DNA from: Eubacteriaceae bacterium
GTDB lineage: Bacteria; Bacillota; Clostridia; Lachnospirales; Lachnospiraceae
Direction of reading: 5' to 3'
Length of the DNA stretch: 64,000 nucleotides
Assembly: GCA_910574915.1 (NCBI GenBank)
Contig: CAJTCR010000015.1
Span: 1-64,000 of the forward strand
The translations under genes and the position numbers were made by a program. Below, piece by piece: positions 42,001-51,017 of the stretch. Within the stretch, counting starts at the first letter, position 1. Every line of letters begins with the position of its first letter. The notes beneath the pieces are model-generated. The model worked only from the letters and a program-made list of their open reading frames with translations. It made no database searches and was not told the origin of the DNA.

Positions 42001-42808
42001 CAGTAGAAGCATTATTCGAAATAATAAACTCAATTTCACTGTCATATGGGCATTTTAATAAATATTCCGCTTTTCTTAAAGCGTCTGTCCCGCAATTATA
42101 ACTAGGCAGACATACAGATAAAAAAATATTTTTTCTTTCTTGTTTTACGCTGTTTTTAGAATATATTCGATTTTGATGAAGCGTATTTATCATATCCAAA
42201 TACTTTTGTGTATGCGCTGAATGAATTAATTTTGGCAAATAAAACTCTTCATATTCCTCAAAAAAAGTTCGCATATATAGATCATTTTTAAATACAACAA
42301 ACTTATCACAATAAATTTGTTTAAAATTTGGAAGCTTAAAAAAAGATACAAATTTTGCTTCTAATTCATTTAAAACAATGTATATTGTATTTCTGTTATA
42401 TTTACACATATCTGGTACTATTTCACGAATATCCCAAATATCTGCATATAATATACTATTAAATTCAATCTCTATTCCCTGTACAGGCTTATAATCCAAA
42501 ATAAACAAACCGTTGAATTTTTGTTCCTCTCTGTCAAATATGTAAAATTTCTCCTCCGATACAGGTATAAAATCTAATTCACATGCCTCATAATCTAACT
42601 GCGTAAATTCACCGCTGTTGTTCTTAAAGTTATCTCTAAATTCCTTCTCATTTGGATACACAAAACATTGATAAAGATTCTCTAAAATCAGCTCTTTCTC
42701 GTAATCCAGATGATAAGCCTGAATAAAATCCTGTACAGATTGGTCGTATTGCCCTAACTCAAAATATCTGATTCCACGCTCAAAATAAATTCTTCCTTCA
42801 CTGCTCAT
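39065..42808 (-). CDS. giant TPR-GT2-TPR-sulfatase/phosphoester-transferase fold protein
   Basis: A 1247-residue protein with no membrane segment or signal peptide. Order: TPR-like start (residues 5-45), GT2 glycosyltransferase domain (from about 228; IFLSVCLPSYNCG, IISNNAS), helical repeats (about 600-740), and a C-terminal alkaline-phosphatase/sulfatase fold from 861: metal Asp870 in NIFIDG, nucleophile-position Thr909 in EWTLPSLAAY, and DHG at 1093-1095. A Thr nucleophile is typical of phosphoethanolamine or phosphoglycerol transferases rather than sulfatases. It is followed by licA and licC, so transfer of a phospho-substituent to flagellar glycan is possible. Function unproven. Confidence 0.7.
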   Translation of the reverse strand: MSSEGRIYFERGIRYFELGQYDQSVQDFIQAYHLDYEKELILENLYQCFVYPNEKEFRDNFKNNSGEFTQLDYEACELDFIPVSEEKFYIFDREEQKFNGLFILDYKPVQGIEIEFNSILYADIWDIREIVPDMCKYNRNTIYIVLNELEAKFVSFFKLPNFKQIYCDKFVVFKNDLYMRTFFEEYEEFYLPKLIHSAHTQKYLDMINTLHQNRIYSKNSVKQERKNIFLSVCLPSYNCGTDALRKAEYLLKCPYDSEIEFIISNNASTVDKEGYEKIRKIKDARIRYYEFTEYQEKNRNVLKTLELAQGMFAVLVNDENCINLEHLSEYLNFLKSYEGCGVLIASGSYKDMKNIYSAGISAIDMSSNINDLNGMAFNMGLYADKKINDTMYRIQKNAFAKEYVHICIAMLLAKTSDLAISDLDIIVNFTREYHSDQNIQEENKILSYMYPESRITQQNSFLDFCDEYLEFDKNQFIMMFLKRCDNTCFLIKIAYDMIEGFKKVGEKQEVYEQIYREQVKYLNMFPRELSSEECKIIKERLKKIVFSALQQGSGWLVSLHTNDLKRQIYKEINNIENIEKLKQLLASYEKEYPKDLDLYTIKAWYWSIIGDIEKAYVLIKEGIHKNPFNFNQNLIARLICKKTKRFVEALRYDTVLKILKQYYDELPEIDEWKEDLLNEMNETIRVFQKKGDMERAAECLKKIDYMKKHLEKGFGFDDHAYHKGVSNKSVSNRITIGATYEDVFGNKKYNASYDTQNAGDIIVGMRPTFNNYLLTKLECIEVEKTNQIQLGNEGEYLLPVLQEDNSKSYTIILPDNREFECRNLKAQHFEYYRLPSATRLLSEEPLCIGNPIILKQDPGKKKLVLNIFIDGISQKVIGEENFAELMPFTSKFFSQGVCCSNVYTAAEWTLPSLAAYVSGMSSVNHMIIHNHMTNVFSTDYTILAEYFKEQGYYTAKIDGDWRSTQSYGYGRGMDRIIYQHQYIGMNVEQVVQDVLEHMKLMKETNQFIWMCAGDLHMIADEIPLKQSVQASVPLEYRTVDKSGVSSVKQEYSRSKRELYMRQMKYIDEYLEILYHYIEENYSNDEIIVSLFGDHGQGFLVEEGKHFLSEGRSKIAMMFRGGETPNTMCDELLSTCDYLPIMCKLAGIPLKSEKIDGNLPVFFGGDKKRKYAITESIHPGDPYQASVVSEDFVYYFTSEGIVEYDGRFELGEYECWLYDREGNECIDKVRKEEYFQVLLEHIGNLVIY

Positions 42809-42829
42809 TAAATAAATTTCCTTCCCCCT

Positions 42830-42849
42830 CCCCGGAAGAATATCCGGGG
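42830..42849 (-). terminator. hairpin covering the leader of the giant TPR-GT2 gene
   Basis: CCCCGGA (42830-42836) and TCCGGGG (42843-42849) form a perfect seven-pair G/C-rich stem. On the coding strand it ends just before the purine-rich ribosome-binding region GGGGGAAGGA, with no T-run, so it may tune translation or protect the processed transcript rather than terminate. Confidence 0.45.
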
Positions 42850-42863
42850 TTTACAAATTTTTA

Positions 42864-45800
42864 TTATTTCTTTTTTATCTTGGTCATATAATATTCCCAC
42901 AATTCATCCAACTTATTGCTTTGCAAGAGAGGAATTGCATCAAATATATCAATATCATCCCAGTCCCACCACTTCATTTCACACAGTTTCTGAATGATGT
43001 CCTTATCAAACCTATATTTTCGCACCTTTGCTGGCACACCTGCCACTACAGTATACGGTTCTAATATATCTTTTACTACAACTGCATTTGCTGCTATCAC
43101 ACATCCGTCTGCAATTGTTACTCCTGACATAATTTTAGCATCCGATCCAATCCATACATCATTTCCTATTGATATATCTCCTTTTGTAGTTGGATGTCCC
43201 TTTATATAACAACAGGATTTTAAAAATACATTAAACGGATAAGTGCTGTTCCAATCTACCCGGTGATTGCTGCCCAGCCATATTTGCACGCCCTCCGCAA
43301 TAGAGCAAAACTTACCAATTCTAAGTTCTGCGTTTTCATCTTTTTCTTTTTTTATACTTGGCAGCCCATATGAAAAATCGCCTACTTCAATTCCAGGTCT
43401 AACATATTTCGACTGAAACCTATTATAAACATAATTTCTTAATGCTTGGATTTGTTCTCGTTTATTACCCTCCTCTAACTCCAAATCTACACTCATTTTT
43501 AAATCCATATTCTTTACACCGCGTACAATCCCTCTTCTGAGTTCTCCATCGACCCAGCTATCGATATCTTCCCTGAAAAAGATGTAACCATTAGTAGTCG
43601 ATGTCGAAAATCCATACCTCTTTAAAATATTTCGAATATCTTTTTCAGCATTTTTGCGATGATAGGAACAGATTGCACACTTTATATCATCGCTCTGTGT
43701 TAATATTCTCGCTGCTCCATTTAATGCTGCTGTTTCTGCACCTTCCACATCCATTTTAATAAAATTCACTTGCTGTTCCTGCACAAATGTATCAATACGA
43801 ATATGTGTCTCATCATCATATTCATCCAGCATCTTTTCTATAATAACGACTTTATCCTTCCACGGTTCAAATGTTTTCTCTAATGCCTCTACCCATTCAT
43901 GCTCACATTCCACCAAATAAAGCTTTTTCGCCTTTTCAACAATATCCAGTGCAAAATTACCTTCTGCTACCCCTGCTTCAACTACAATATCCCCTTCTTT
44001 TACCTGAAAATCCTGAGTCAAGTAACGATGAGGTGAATCAATATCCTGTTCTAGATTAACAAAATTCAACTCTGATGCAACATATAGTTTAGAATGAGAC
44101 TTTGGATAATACATCCTTTTCCCATTCCAGATCACATAACACATCTGCGCATTCTCATCATACCGGACATCATCAACCATTGTCTGCGTAATTCTACCAT
44201 ATTTGCCTACAAACTCCTGATTATACGGTCCCACGCTCTTTGTTCTCTGAATACAATCAAGAATCTCAATGATATCTAGATCGCTGCTATCAGAATAATT
44301 CTGTAGTAATTTTTTTATTAATACTTCTTGTTCATGACTATTGTTTTCAACTGGCACAGCTTTATCAGAATTATTTTTCCCCTCTGCCTTTGCTAATTCA
44401 TTCGAAAGTTCCTCATATTCTGCTTTTAAATACAATGCCTGTATATTTGTACATTCCATCATTAACAATTCCAAGCCTGTTTCTAAATCTTTTTCTTCTA
44501 ATTGATTTAAATATTTGTATACAAACTCACTAATCTCAATATTGGGAAAATTCGCTTTAATTCTTAAAAACAACAGAATAAATTTGTTATATAAATATTT
44601 TATGTCAGATAAGTCCACAACATCATAGGTTCTTAATTCAGTAATGATTCCCAGTATTTCGTCAATTCCATGAATTGCGTTTATTCCAATTTCCCGTACA
44701 TTCAGCCTTGTATAAGGAATCTGCAACACCTTTCCATAACCGTTGTTAACGCTTATATCTTTTGCACGCTCTCTGATAAATTCAATCATTTCAAAAGTAC
44801 GATGCTGCCAGGTAAGTCCCTGATCTGCACGCAGCTTTCCAGCAGAAGCAATATGGCTCGCGTACTCTTCATTTTCAAGCAAATATTTTATTTTATCCGG
44901 CAATTCCTCTAAGTTTCGCAAAGAAAAAGTAACTAATTCTTTTTCATCCTCAAAATTTTCAATAATATATTTACTTTCATCTGTGACCGCCACTGTTCCG
45001 CTTAACATCGCCGTAGCAATCCGTTCCTGAAATCCCTCCTTAAACCACGGCATTAGATTCAACGAAATTTTCGCTTCAGCGACTGCTTTTCTGGCGACAT
45101 AAGCACTTCCTTTTTCAATAATCAGCTCTCCATCATAATCACCTTCAAATTCATCCCATCCATTTCCATAGACATGTATAGATAGCCCATTTGCTAACAA
45201 TACCCGGATTACTTTATCCCTATAGTAGTCTCTGGCATACCAATCCGCTACTAAAATCTCTTTCAAAAGGTCCAAGAAGCATTCTTTCGATAAGTTATTT
45301 ATCTGAAACATACGTAATGCTTTTTTCAAACACATATCTATTGTCTGCTCTGTATTTTCAATGATATCATGCCATATAAATTCTATGCAAGACTGCATAG
45401 CTCCTTCATATTTGCTGCTGATTACCTCAAAATAATTATAAAATTCTTTAGGCGTCCTATAACTTCCTGTAAAAACAATTTGCTTTTTCCGCTCTTCGTA
45501 TGGGATATATTTTTGTGAAAAACTGCCTGCGAGAGGAACAAACTTGACATTTTTAATATTCGGAAAATACTCTTCAATAAAACGGCAATGATTCTTATCA
45601 CATACGAATACAATATCTTTTTCACGCAAATCCTGCAACCTGTCTCTATGTAAGATTGGATGATCGCATAAATAGGTTACAAAGACAGCTTGAGGTATTA
45701 CAGGGATCAAATTATACATTATACCATTACAAGAAAATATATAATCAATCTTTATACCAATCATTATTTCGCGTATTTGAAAATCGACTCCTTCTTCTAC

Positions 45801-45920
45801 CATGTTAAGAATAATTGTATTAAAACCAGATAAACGAAATCCCAGCTCTATTTCATCTATGTAGGTCCTCATTGCATCATACTGAGATTCCCCTTTAATT
45901 AATAAAACGTTTTTCATCAT
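42864..45920 (-). CDS. trifunctional glycosyltransferase - FkbM methyltransferase - O-acetyltransferase
   Basis: A 1018-residue fusion. Residues 1-390 are a CgeB-like glycosyltransferase (CDHPILHRDRL, FVPLAGS, IHVYGNGWDEFEGDYDGEL, LNLMPWFKEGFQERIATAML). A helical linker follows. Residues 642-785 are an FkbM-type SAM methyltransferase (VVEAGVAEGNFALDI, INFIKMDVEGAE-like VNFIKMDVEGAETAALNGA). Residues about 840-1010 are a hexapeptide CatB-like acetyltransferase (IGKFCSIAEGVQIWLGSNHR, ISIGNDVWIGSDAKIM, VVAGVPAKVRKYRF). Either of two adjacent ATGs (45920, 45917) can start; GGAG spacing favours the second. A single protein could add, methylate and acetylate a sugar. Confidence 0.78.
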   Translation of the reverse strand: MMKNVLLIKGESQYDAMRTYIDEIELGFRLSGFNTIILNMVEEGVDFQIREIMIGIKIDYIFSCNGIMYNLIPVIPQAVFVTYLCDHPILHRDRLQDLREKDIVFVCDKNHCRFIEEYFPNIKNVKFVPLAGSFSQKYIPYEERKKQIVFTGSYRTPKEFYNYFEVISSKYEGAMQSCIEFIWHDIIENTEQTIDMCLKKALRMFQINNLSKECFLDLLKEILVADWYARDYYRDKVIRVLLANGLSIHVYGNGWDEFEGDYDGELIIEKGSAYVARKAVAEAKISLNLMPWFKEGFQERIATAMLSGTVAVTDESKYIIENFEDEKELVTFSLRNLEELPDKIKYLLENEEYASHIASAGKLRADQGLTWQHRTFEMIEFIRERAKDISVNNGYGKVLQIPYTRLNVREIGINAIHGIDEILGIITELRTYDVVDLSDIKYLYNKFILLFLRIKANFPNIEISEFVYKYLNQLEEKDLETGLELLMMECTNIQALYLKAEYEELSNELAKAEGKNNSDKAVPVENNSHEQEVLIKKLLQNYSDSSDLDIIEILDCIQRTKSVGPYNQEFVGKYGRITQTMVDDVRYDENAQMCYVIWNGKRMYYPKSHSKLYVASELNFVNLEQDIDSPHRYLTQDFQVKEGDIVVEAGVAEGNFALDIVEKAKKLYLVECEHEWVEALEKTFEPWKDKVVIIEKMLDEYDDETHIRIDTFVQEQQVNFIKMDVEGAETAALNGAARILTQSDDIKCAICSYHRKNAEKDIRNILKRYGFSTSTTNGYIFFREDIDSWVDGELRRGIVRGVKNMDLKMSVDLELEEGNKREQIQALRNYVYNRFQSKYVRPGIEVGDFSYGLPSIKKEKDENAELRIGKFCSIAEGVQIWLGSNHRVDWNSTYPFNVFLKSCCYIKGHPTTKGDISIGNDVWIGSDAKIMSGVTIADGCVIAANAVVVKDILEPYTVVAGVPAKVRKYRFDKDIIQKLCEMKWWDWDDIDIFDAIPLLQSNKLDELWEYYMTKIKKK

Positions 45921-45939
45921 ACATCTCCTTTATTATTCC

Positions 45940-48054
45940 CTAGATTCCATATAATACATATTCCGATGGATAACCTACTCCACCATAATATCGCAAATAA
46001 AAATGATAACTGTCATCAAGATCTTTAATTATTTTTGCTAATCTCCAAAGATCCTGGTTATTATGATAAGCTGCAACAGCCAATTTAGGATGATCGTTTC
46101 TAATATGTCTTTTTGCACCTAACAAGGCATTATATTCACTACCTTCGATATCCATTTTAATAAAAGTGATCTTTTCGCTAATATCTTCGTCCAAAGAAAC
46201 TATCTCTATGCCTCTCGTTCCATTATCACTATCTGAAATTGTACATGCAGAGTGATCTTCAGAAATATTGATATACGCAATTCCATTTTGTTTTCCTACA
46301 GCACATTCACGATATTCAATATTGGAAAAACCTCTCAGGTTATTTTTACATATTTCCATATTTTTATCAAAAGCTTCATAACAATATATTTTCTTATAAT
46401 GGCAATAATGCTGTATATAGGATAATGCTGTATCCCCATGATAGGCTCCTACATCAACAAATACCTCATCTTCCTCAATCTGCATCAAATCCATATCAAA
46501 ATATTGATCAAAGATATGCTCCTTAATATTACTTAAATATTGGGGAGAATACCTTATCCACGAATACAATATATTGCATAAGGCTCTTTTTGATCTTAAA
46601 TCTTTTAGTTCCTGAAACATCCATACGAAATCTTCAACATGTTCTTTAATCTCTTTTACTCTGTTATGGAACAACTCAAAAATCCCGTTATGTGGATCGC
46701 ACCTCCCCCAATATCCATATCTATTATAGGATTCAAATATTCTTTCAACAACAGGTATTTCATTTGGTTCAACTTCTATATAGTTATTTTTTATCTTACT
46801 AAAAAGCATAGACTCTGAATTGAATCTTACATAATTACACCATTCTCCAAACCTCATCTCACAATCATTCGCATACTGAAAATCTTTATAATTTCTTTTC
46901 GTCTTATACTGGTTAACAATCTCTATTATTTTCTTCGCTCTATTTCCCCATGTGTGTTCTTTTGTCGCAATCTCCATAGCACGATTTGATATCACTTCTG
47001 CCTGATCCTCATAGCTCAACAGCATAAGCACCATCTCTGGTAAGTCCGAAATTTCACTGATCGAATATATAACAAGCTCCTGATCTAAGCCCGTTTCTTT
47101 CAAATATAAGCTCTGATTCGTCAAACATATTGCCCCATTCATCATTGCAGAAAAAATTCTTTCATGCGCCCCGTAATTCAGTGTAGGAGTGACATTCAAC
47201 ACAATTTTAGAGTTTGCCATCACATCCAGAGCTTCCAAATAGCTAATGCTTCCGTGAATATGCAAATACTCCATATTATCTCCAAAAAATTGATCCCATT
47301 TTTCACCAAATACATGTACATCAATTTTCGCATCTAATAGACTTTTTATTGCCATTTCTCTGGCATAAGCCCTTATAAAATCGTCTTCCAGATAAAACTT
47401 TTCCTCAATTTCCCATTTCTCTTGGTCAGAAAAGGTGAATTCAGGCATAGCAAACACTTGTGCAAATGCATCTTCTAAAGAGATCGTTTCCTGTGATAAA
47501 AAAATTTCTATCACTTTCATAGAATAATTAAAATGCTTTTCTTTCCTTGTACGCATTATCGTCTGTAATGCTTGCCAAGAAGACAAATATCCTCCTATTT
47601 GCACAACATCGTATTTTCTTTGCTTATATGGAACTACATTCTTTGCTTTACTTCCTGCATGAGGAACAAATTGGTTTTCATTAATAGCCAAATAATGTTT
47701 TTTTGCAAACTCTACCCAATATTTATCTACATTTAGTGCTAAAAAATTATAACAATGATTTCTCTTAATTCTAATTTGGTGAATAATCGGATGATCTACA
47801 AAAAACGCAACTGTAATTACTGATACAGGAAATAAATAAGATATTTCTCTATAAAAGGCAGAATTAAAGCAAAAAATAAATTCAAATTCTGCATATGGAA
47901 TATTTCTTAATTCCTCCCAAATAATAGTATCTATACTTTTTCGCTGTACCAAATATCCTTCCTTTTCAAATCCATCACATATCTCTTTAAAAAATACAGG
48001 CAGTACTCCATACGAGCCTTTCGCTTCGAATGCCAAAATCTTCTTTCGATACAT
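45940..48054 (-). CDS. glycosyltransferase - FkbM methyltransferase fusion
   Basis: A 704-residue protein. The first 380 residues are a CgeB-like glycosyltransferase of the same subfamily as those at 21957 and 42864 (VDHPIIHQIRI, FVPHAGSKAK, IDVHVFGEKWDQFFGDN, LNVTPTLNYGAHERIFSAMM). Residues from about 527 are an FkbM-type methyltransferase (VFVDVGAYHGDTALSYI, YCYEAFDKNMEICKNNL, FIKMDIEGSEYNALLGAKRH). It lies 19 bases from the trifunctional gene and lacks its acetyltransferase domain. Predicted to add and O-methylate a sugar on flagellin; acceptor unknown. Confidence 0.78.
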   Translation of the reverse strand: MYRKKILAFEAKGSYGVLPVFFKEICDGFEKEGYLVQRKSIDTIIWEELRNIPYAEFEFIFCFNSAFYREISYLFPVSVITVAFFVDHPIIHQIRIKRNHCYNFLALNVDKYWVEFAKKHYLAINENQFVPHAGSKAKNVVPYKQRKYDVVQIGGYLSSWQALQTIMRTRKEKHFNYSMKVIEIFLSQETISLEDAFAQVFAMPEFTFSDQEKWEIEEKFYLEDDFIRAYAREMAIKSLLDAKIDVHVFGEKWDQFFGDNMEYLHIHGSISYLEALDVMANSKIVLNVTPTLNYGAHERIFSAMMNGAICLTNQSLYLKETGLDQELVIYSISEISDLPEMVLMLLSYEDQAEVISNRAMEIATKEHTWGNRAKKIIEIVNQYKTKRNYKDFQYANDCEMRFGEWCNYVRFNSESMLFSKIKNNYIEVEPNEIPVVERIFESYNRYGYWGRCDPHNGIFELFHNRVKEIKEHVEDFVWMFQELKDLRSKRALCNILYSWIRYSPQYLSNIKEHIFDQYFDMDLMQIEEDEVFVDVGAYHGDTALSYIQHYCHYKKIYCYEAFDKNMEICKNNLRGFSNIEYRECAVGKQNGIAYINISEDHSACTISDSDNGTRGIEIVSLDEDISEKITFIKMDIEGSEYNALLGAKRHIRNDHPKLAVAAYHNNQDLWRLAKIIKDLDDSYHFYLRYYGGVGYPSEYVLYGI

Positions 48055-48075
48055 ACGGACCCAACCTCCTAATAA

Positions 48076-49200
48076 TTATTTACAATTTTTCTCTATTTGT
48101 GATATTCCCCAGCTCCTCCACATTCTAGCTAATAATTTGGCATAATTTTCATATCTGCCTTCTATCAGCCAGTCCAAATAGCCTTGCCTTAATTGTTCCA
48201 AAACAGACTGCGGAAAATCATATAGCAGTGTTAATGATAGGTCATCAAGAATATTCTCTTCTATTTTAAAAGATTTCATATAGTCTGGAAATAATGATGT
48301 CACTGTTTGCTGCATACTTTTAATTAACTCCATTGGAAGCTCATCAAATTGGCAAAAGATGATATGAAGTGTATTACGATAAAATCTATATATAAACTGA
48401 TCTCTAATCTCTTCATAGTAGAGATCAAAAAAACCATTTATTTGATAATATTTTATTAATTCTAATTCAACACTCAGTCGTTCAAAATGACCTTCATCAT
48501 TTCTGGCATGAGAATTGGATTTTTTTAATATCCGGTAATAATACATACATTCCGGCACCAAACAAATTGTATGAAATTGAAATTGTATCAAGCTTGAAAA
48601 ATAATTGTCTTCATATTTTGTAAAATGTTCAAACCTGATCTCCGTTTGTCTGATCCATGCTGTCCGAAACACTGTACGTCCGATCACACCAGCCAGCCCA
48701 TAATTTTTCATGAACTCTTTTCTTTCTGTAATTGTATCTATTACAATTTTTTTAATTCCCTCATCATCCGCCAAAATTTCTTTTTCTATCAATTCAATAT
48801 CAGCATATTCCTTATATTCTTTATATCCACATTGAACCAAATCAACTACTTCTTCTGATGCTGCTTGAAGCATTTTTTCGCAATAATCTAATGAAATCCA
48901 GTCATCACTGTCCAAAAAAAAGAAATAAGGTGAGTGTACCATATCCATACCAATATTCCTTGCATTTGCTTGACCAGCATTTTTCTCTAATCGAATGAAA
49001 ATAATATTATCGGGATATTTTTTTACATATTGCATTATTTTTAATACAGTTCCATCTACAGACGCATCATCTATCAAAATCAATTCAATATTCTCAATTC
49101 CGATTGTTTGATTTATTACAGACTCTATGCATTGTTCTATATACTTCTCTACATTATAACAGGGTACAACTACACTGATTTTTGCTCTAAACTCCTCCAT
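48076..49200 (-). CDS. GT2 family glycosyltransferase
   Basis: A 374-residue inverting GT-A enzyme. KISVVVPCYNVEKYIEQCIE at the N-terminus, LILIDDASVDGT and FFLDSDDWISLDYCE (DxD-type metal site) are diagnostic. I start it at the ATG at 49200, seven bases after GGTGG; an ATG at 49215 touches the stop codon of the upstream gene and is also possible. It is a tandem paralog of the next gene upstream. Soluble, so it acts in the cytoplasm, as expected for flagellin glycans in this setting. Confidence 0.82.
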   Translation of the reverse strand: MEEFRAKISVVVPCYNVEKYIEQCIESVINQTIGIENIELILIDDASVDGTVLKIMQYVKKYPDNIIFIRLEKNAGQANARNIGMDMVHSPYFFFLDSDDWISLDYCEKMLQAASEEVVDLVQCGYKEYKEYADIELIEKEILADDEGIKKIVIDTITERKEFMKNYGLAGVIGRTVFRTAWIRQTEIRFEHFTKYEDNYFSSLIQFQFHTICLVPECMYYYRILKKSNSHARNDEGHFERLSVELELIKYYQINGFFDLYYEEIRDQFIYRFYRNTLHIIFCQFDELPMELIKSMQQTVTSLFPDYMKSFKIEENILDDLSLTLLYDFPQSVLEQLRQGYLDWLIEGRYENYAKLLARMWRSWGISQIEKNCK

Positions 49201-49215
49201 CCCTCTTCCACCCAT

Positions 49216-50331
49216 CTATTGCTTATTAATCTGTAATATACTCCAGTTTCTCCACAAGATACATAACAAGAAATCAAAAGCTGAAGTGATACCTCCACGG
49301 TATGCCCTATAATATTTTGCCATCTGCCGCCAATCATCTACCGTAAAATGATCAAACTCGACCGTTAGCAGAAGCTCCTGCATCATCTCTTGTTCTGGTT
49401 TAATAATTGTTTCTAAATAATCTGGGAATAACTCCTTTACAGTTTTCTGCATATATTTAATCTGATCTATGGGAATGCCGTCAAATTGGCAAAAGATAAT
49501 ATGTAATGTATTGATATAAAATCCATCCAAAAAGCTATCTCGTATATTTTCATAATATTGATCCCAAAGCCGAGTTTCCTTATAATAATCAATCAGCACA
49601 ATATTTAGACGTAAACGTTCAAAATGATCTTTATCATTCCTAGAATGAAAATTTGATTTTTCTAATATTCGATAGTAATACAAACATTTTGGTACGATGT
49701 ATATTGTGCCTATGCTATAGTTCACGATTCCAGCAAAATAATTATCTTCATATTTATTAAATTTTACAAACCGAATATTATGCTCATTTAACCATGCGGT
49801 TCGATATACTGAACGTCCAATTACACCAGCCAGATTATTATTTGCTAAATACTTTTTTCTATCATCTACTTTTTTTAAGCTTACTAATTTACTATGATTT
49901 CTTATACTATTCTCTCTATTTACTTTTGTACCATCTTTTCTATATTCAATATAACCACATTGCACTAAATCACATTCCGTCTTAAACGTTGGTGCCAACA
50001 TCGATTCGCAATAATCCTCTGCTAACCAATCATCACTGTCTAAAAACATAAGATACGGCGCATTTACTCGTTCTATGCCTATATTCCTTGCATTTGCCTG
50101 ACCAACATTTTCTTCCAAACAAATATACACAATATTGTTTGGATATTGTTCTGCATACTGGCTGATATATTCTCCGCTCAGATCCGACGATGCATCATTA
50201 ATAATAATTAGCTGAATATTAGCAAACCCAATTGTTTGATGAATCACCGACTCTATGCATTGCCGAACATACTGCTCTTTGTTGTAGCAAGGCACAATTA
50301 TACTAATTTTAAATTCTGTCATAATTGTCAT
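49216..50331 (-). CDS. GT2 family glycosyltransferase, tandem paralog
   Basis: A 371-residue GT-A enzyme closely matching the previous one along its length: KISIIVPCYNKEQYVRQCIE, LIIINDASSDLSG, NVGQANARNIGIERVNAPYL, MFLDSDDWLAEDYCE and CDLVQCGYIEYRKDGT. Two ATGs (50331 and 50322) are plausible; GGAGG is three bases from the first and twelve from the second. The stop codon is adjacent to the downstream paralog. A local duplication that diverged is the simplest history. Confidence 0.82.
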   Translation of the reverse strand: MTIMTEFKISIIVPCYNKEQYVRQCIESVIHQTIGFANIQLIIINDASSDLSGEYISQYAEQYPNNIVYICLEENVGQANARNIGIERVNAPYLMFLDSDDWLAEDYCESMLAPTFKTECDLVQCGYIEYRKDGTKVNRENSIRNHSKLVSLKKVDDRKKYLANNNLAGVIGRSVYRTAWLNEHNIRFVKFNKYEDNYFAGIVNYSIGTIYIVPKCLYYYRILEKSNFHSRNDKDHFERLRLNIVLIDYYKETRLWDQYYENIRDSFLDGFYINTLHIIFCQFDGIPIDQIKYMQKTVKELFPDYLETIIKPEQEMMQELLLTVEFDHFTVDDWRQMAKYYRAYRGGITSAFDFLLCILWRNWSILQINKQ

Positions 50332-50352
50332 CTGCCTCCATAGGATGAAAAA

Positions 50353-50994
50353 CTAAATATTGATAAAATTATTAATAATCTCCAATCCTCTTTTACCACT
50401 TTTTTCTGGATGAAACTGTGTTCCATAGCAATTTCCTTTTTGTATAACGGCTGAAATTCTCCATCCTCCATAATCAACATCTGCCAAACGATATTTATTT
50501 TCAGCTGGAACTGCTGTATATGAATGAACAAAATACATTTCTGTACCTTCCATAATTCCATCTAATATCGTACCATCGGTATTCTTTTGCATTTTTAGCC
50601 TATTCCAGCCAACCTGAGGCACCTTTTGATAAATACCATCCATATCTTTATCTTTCATCCTCACAACTTTGCCTGGAATAATACCAAGGCCACTCGTTTT
50701 TCCAAACTCTTCGCTTTCGTCCAACATCATCTGCATTCCCAGACATATTCCTAAAAAAGGGCGATTTTCCTGACAATATCTCTGAATTGCATTTATTAAG
50801 TTTCTATCTTCCAGTTCCTTCATCCCATTTTTAAATGCTCCTACTCCAGGCAATACAAGGTATTCTGATTGATCAATCCCTTCCTCACTGACTACATATT
50901 TCACTTTTACACACTGATTCTCAAATGCCCTTCTTACACTTAGAATATTTCCTATTCCATAATCTATAATTGAAACCTGCTTCATTTTTGTCAT
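50353..50994 (-). CDS. HisH-like glutamine amidotransferase of the acetamidino branch
   Basis: A 213-residue class I glutamine amidotransferase. The triad is complete: Cys84 in FLGICLGMQMM, His195 and Glu197 in TQFHPEKSG. It is like HisH but there are no other histidine genes nearby. In Campylobacter and Pseudomonas O-antigen/flagellar loci HisH and HisF copies sit with a PseA/LegA/WbpG amidotransferase and supply ammonia through a tunnel. The same trio is present here, so a nonulosonate role is much more likely than histidine synthesis. Confidence 0.83.
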   Translation of the reverse strand: MTKMKQVSIIDYGIGNILSVRRAFENQCVKVKYVVSEEGIDQSEYLVLPGVGAFKNGMKELEDRNLINAIQRYCQENRPFLGICLGMQMMLDESEEFGKTSGLGIIPGKVVRMKDKDMDGIYQKVPQVGWNRLKMQKNTDGTILDGIMEGTEMYFVHSYTAVPAENKYRLADVDYGGWRISAVIQKGNCYGTQFHPEKSGKRGLEIINNFINI

Positions 50995-51017
50995 CCTAAT
51001 TTTTTATTTTGTATCAT

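Noticed and set aside
42820-42849. A second poly-C contingency tract near the start of the giant gene
   Set aside because: The C run is broken by T (five then four C), lies outside the reading frame and is accounted for by a hairpin stem.
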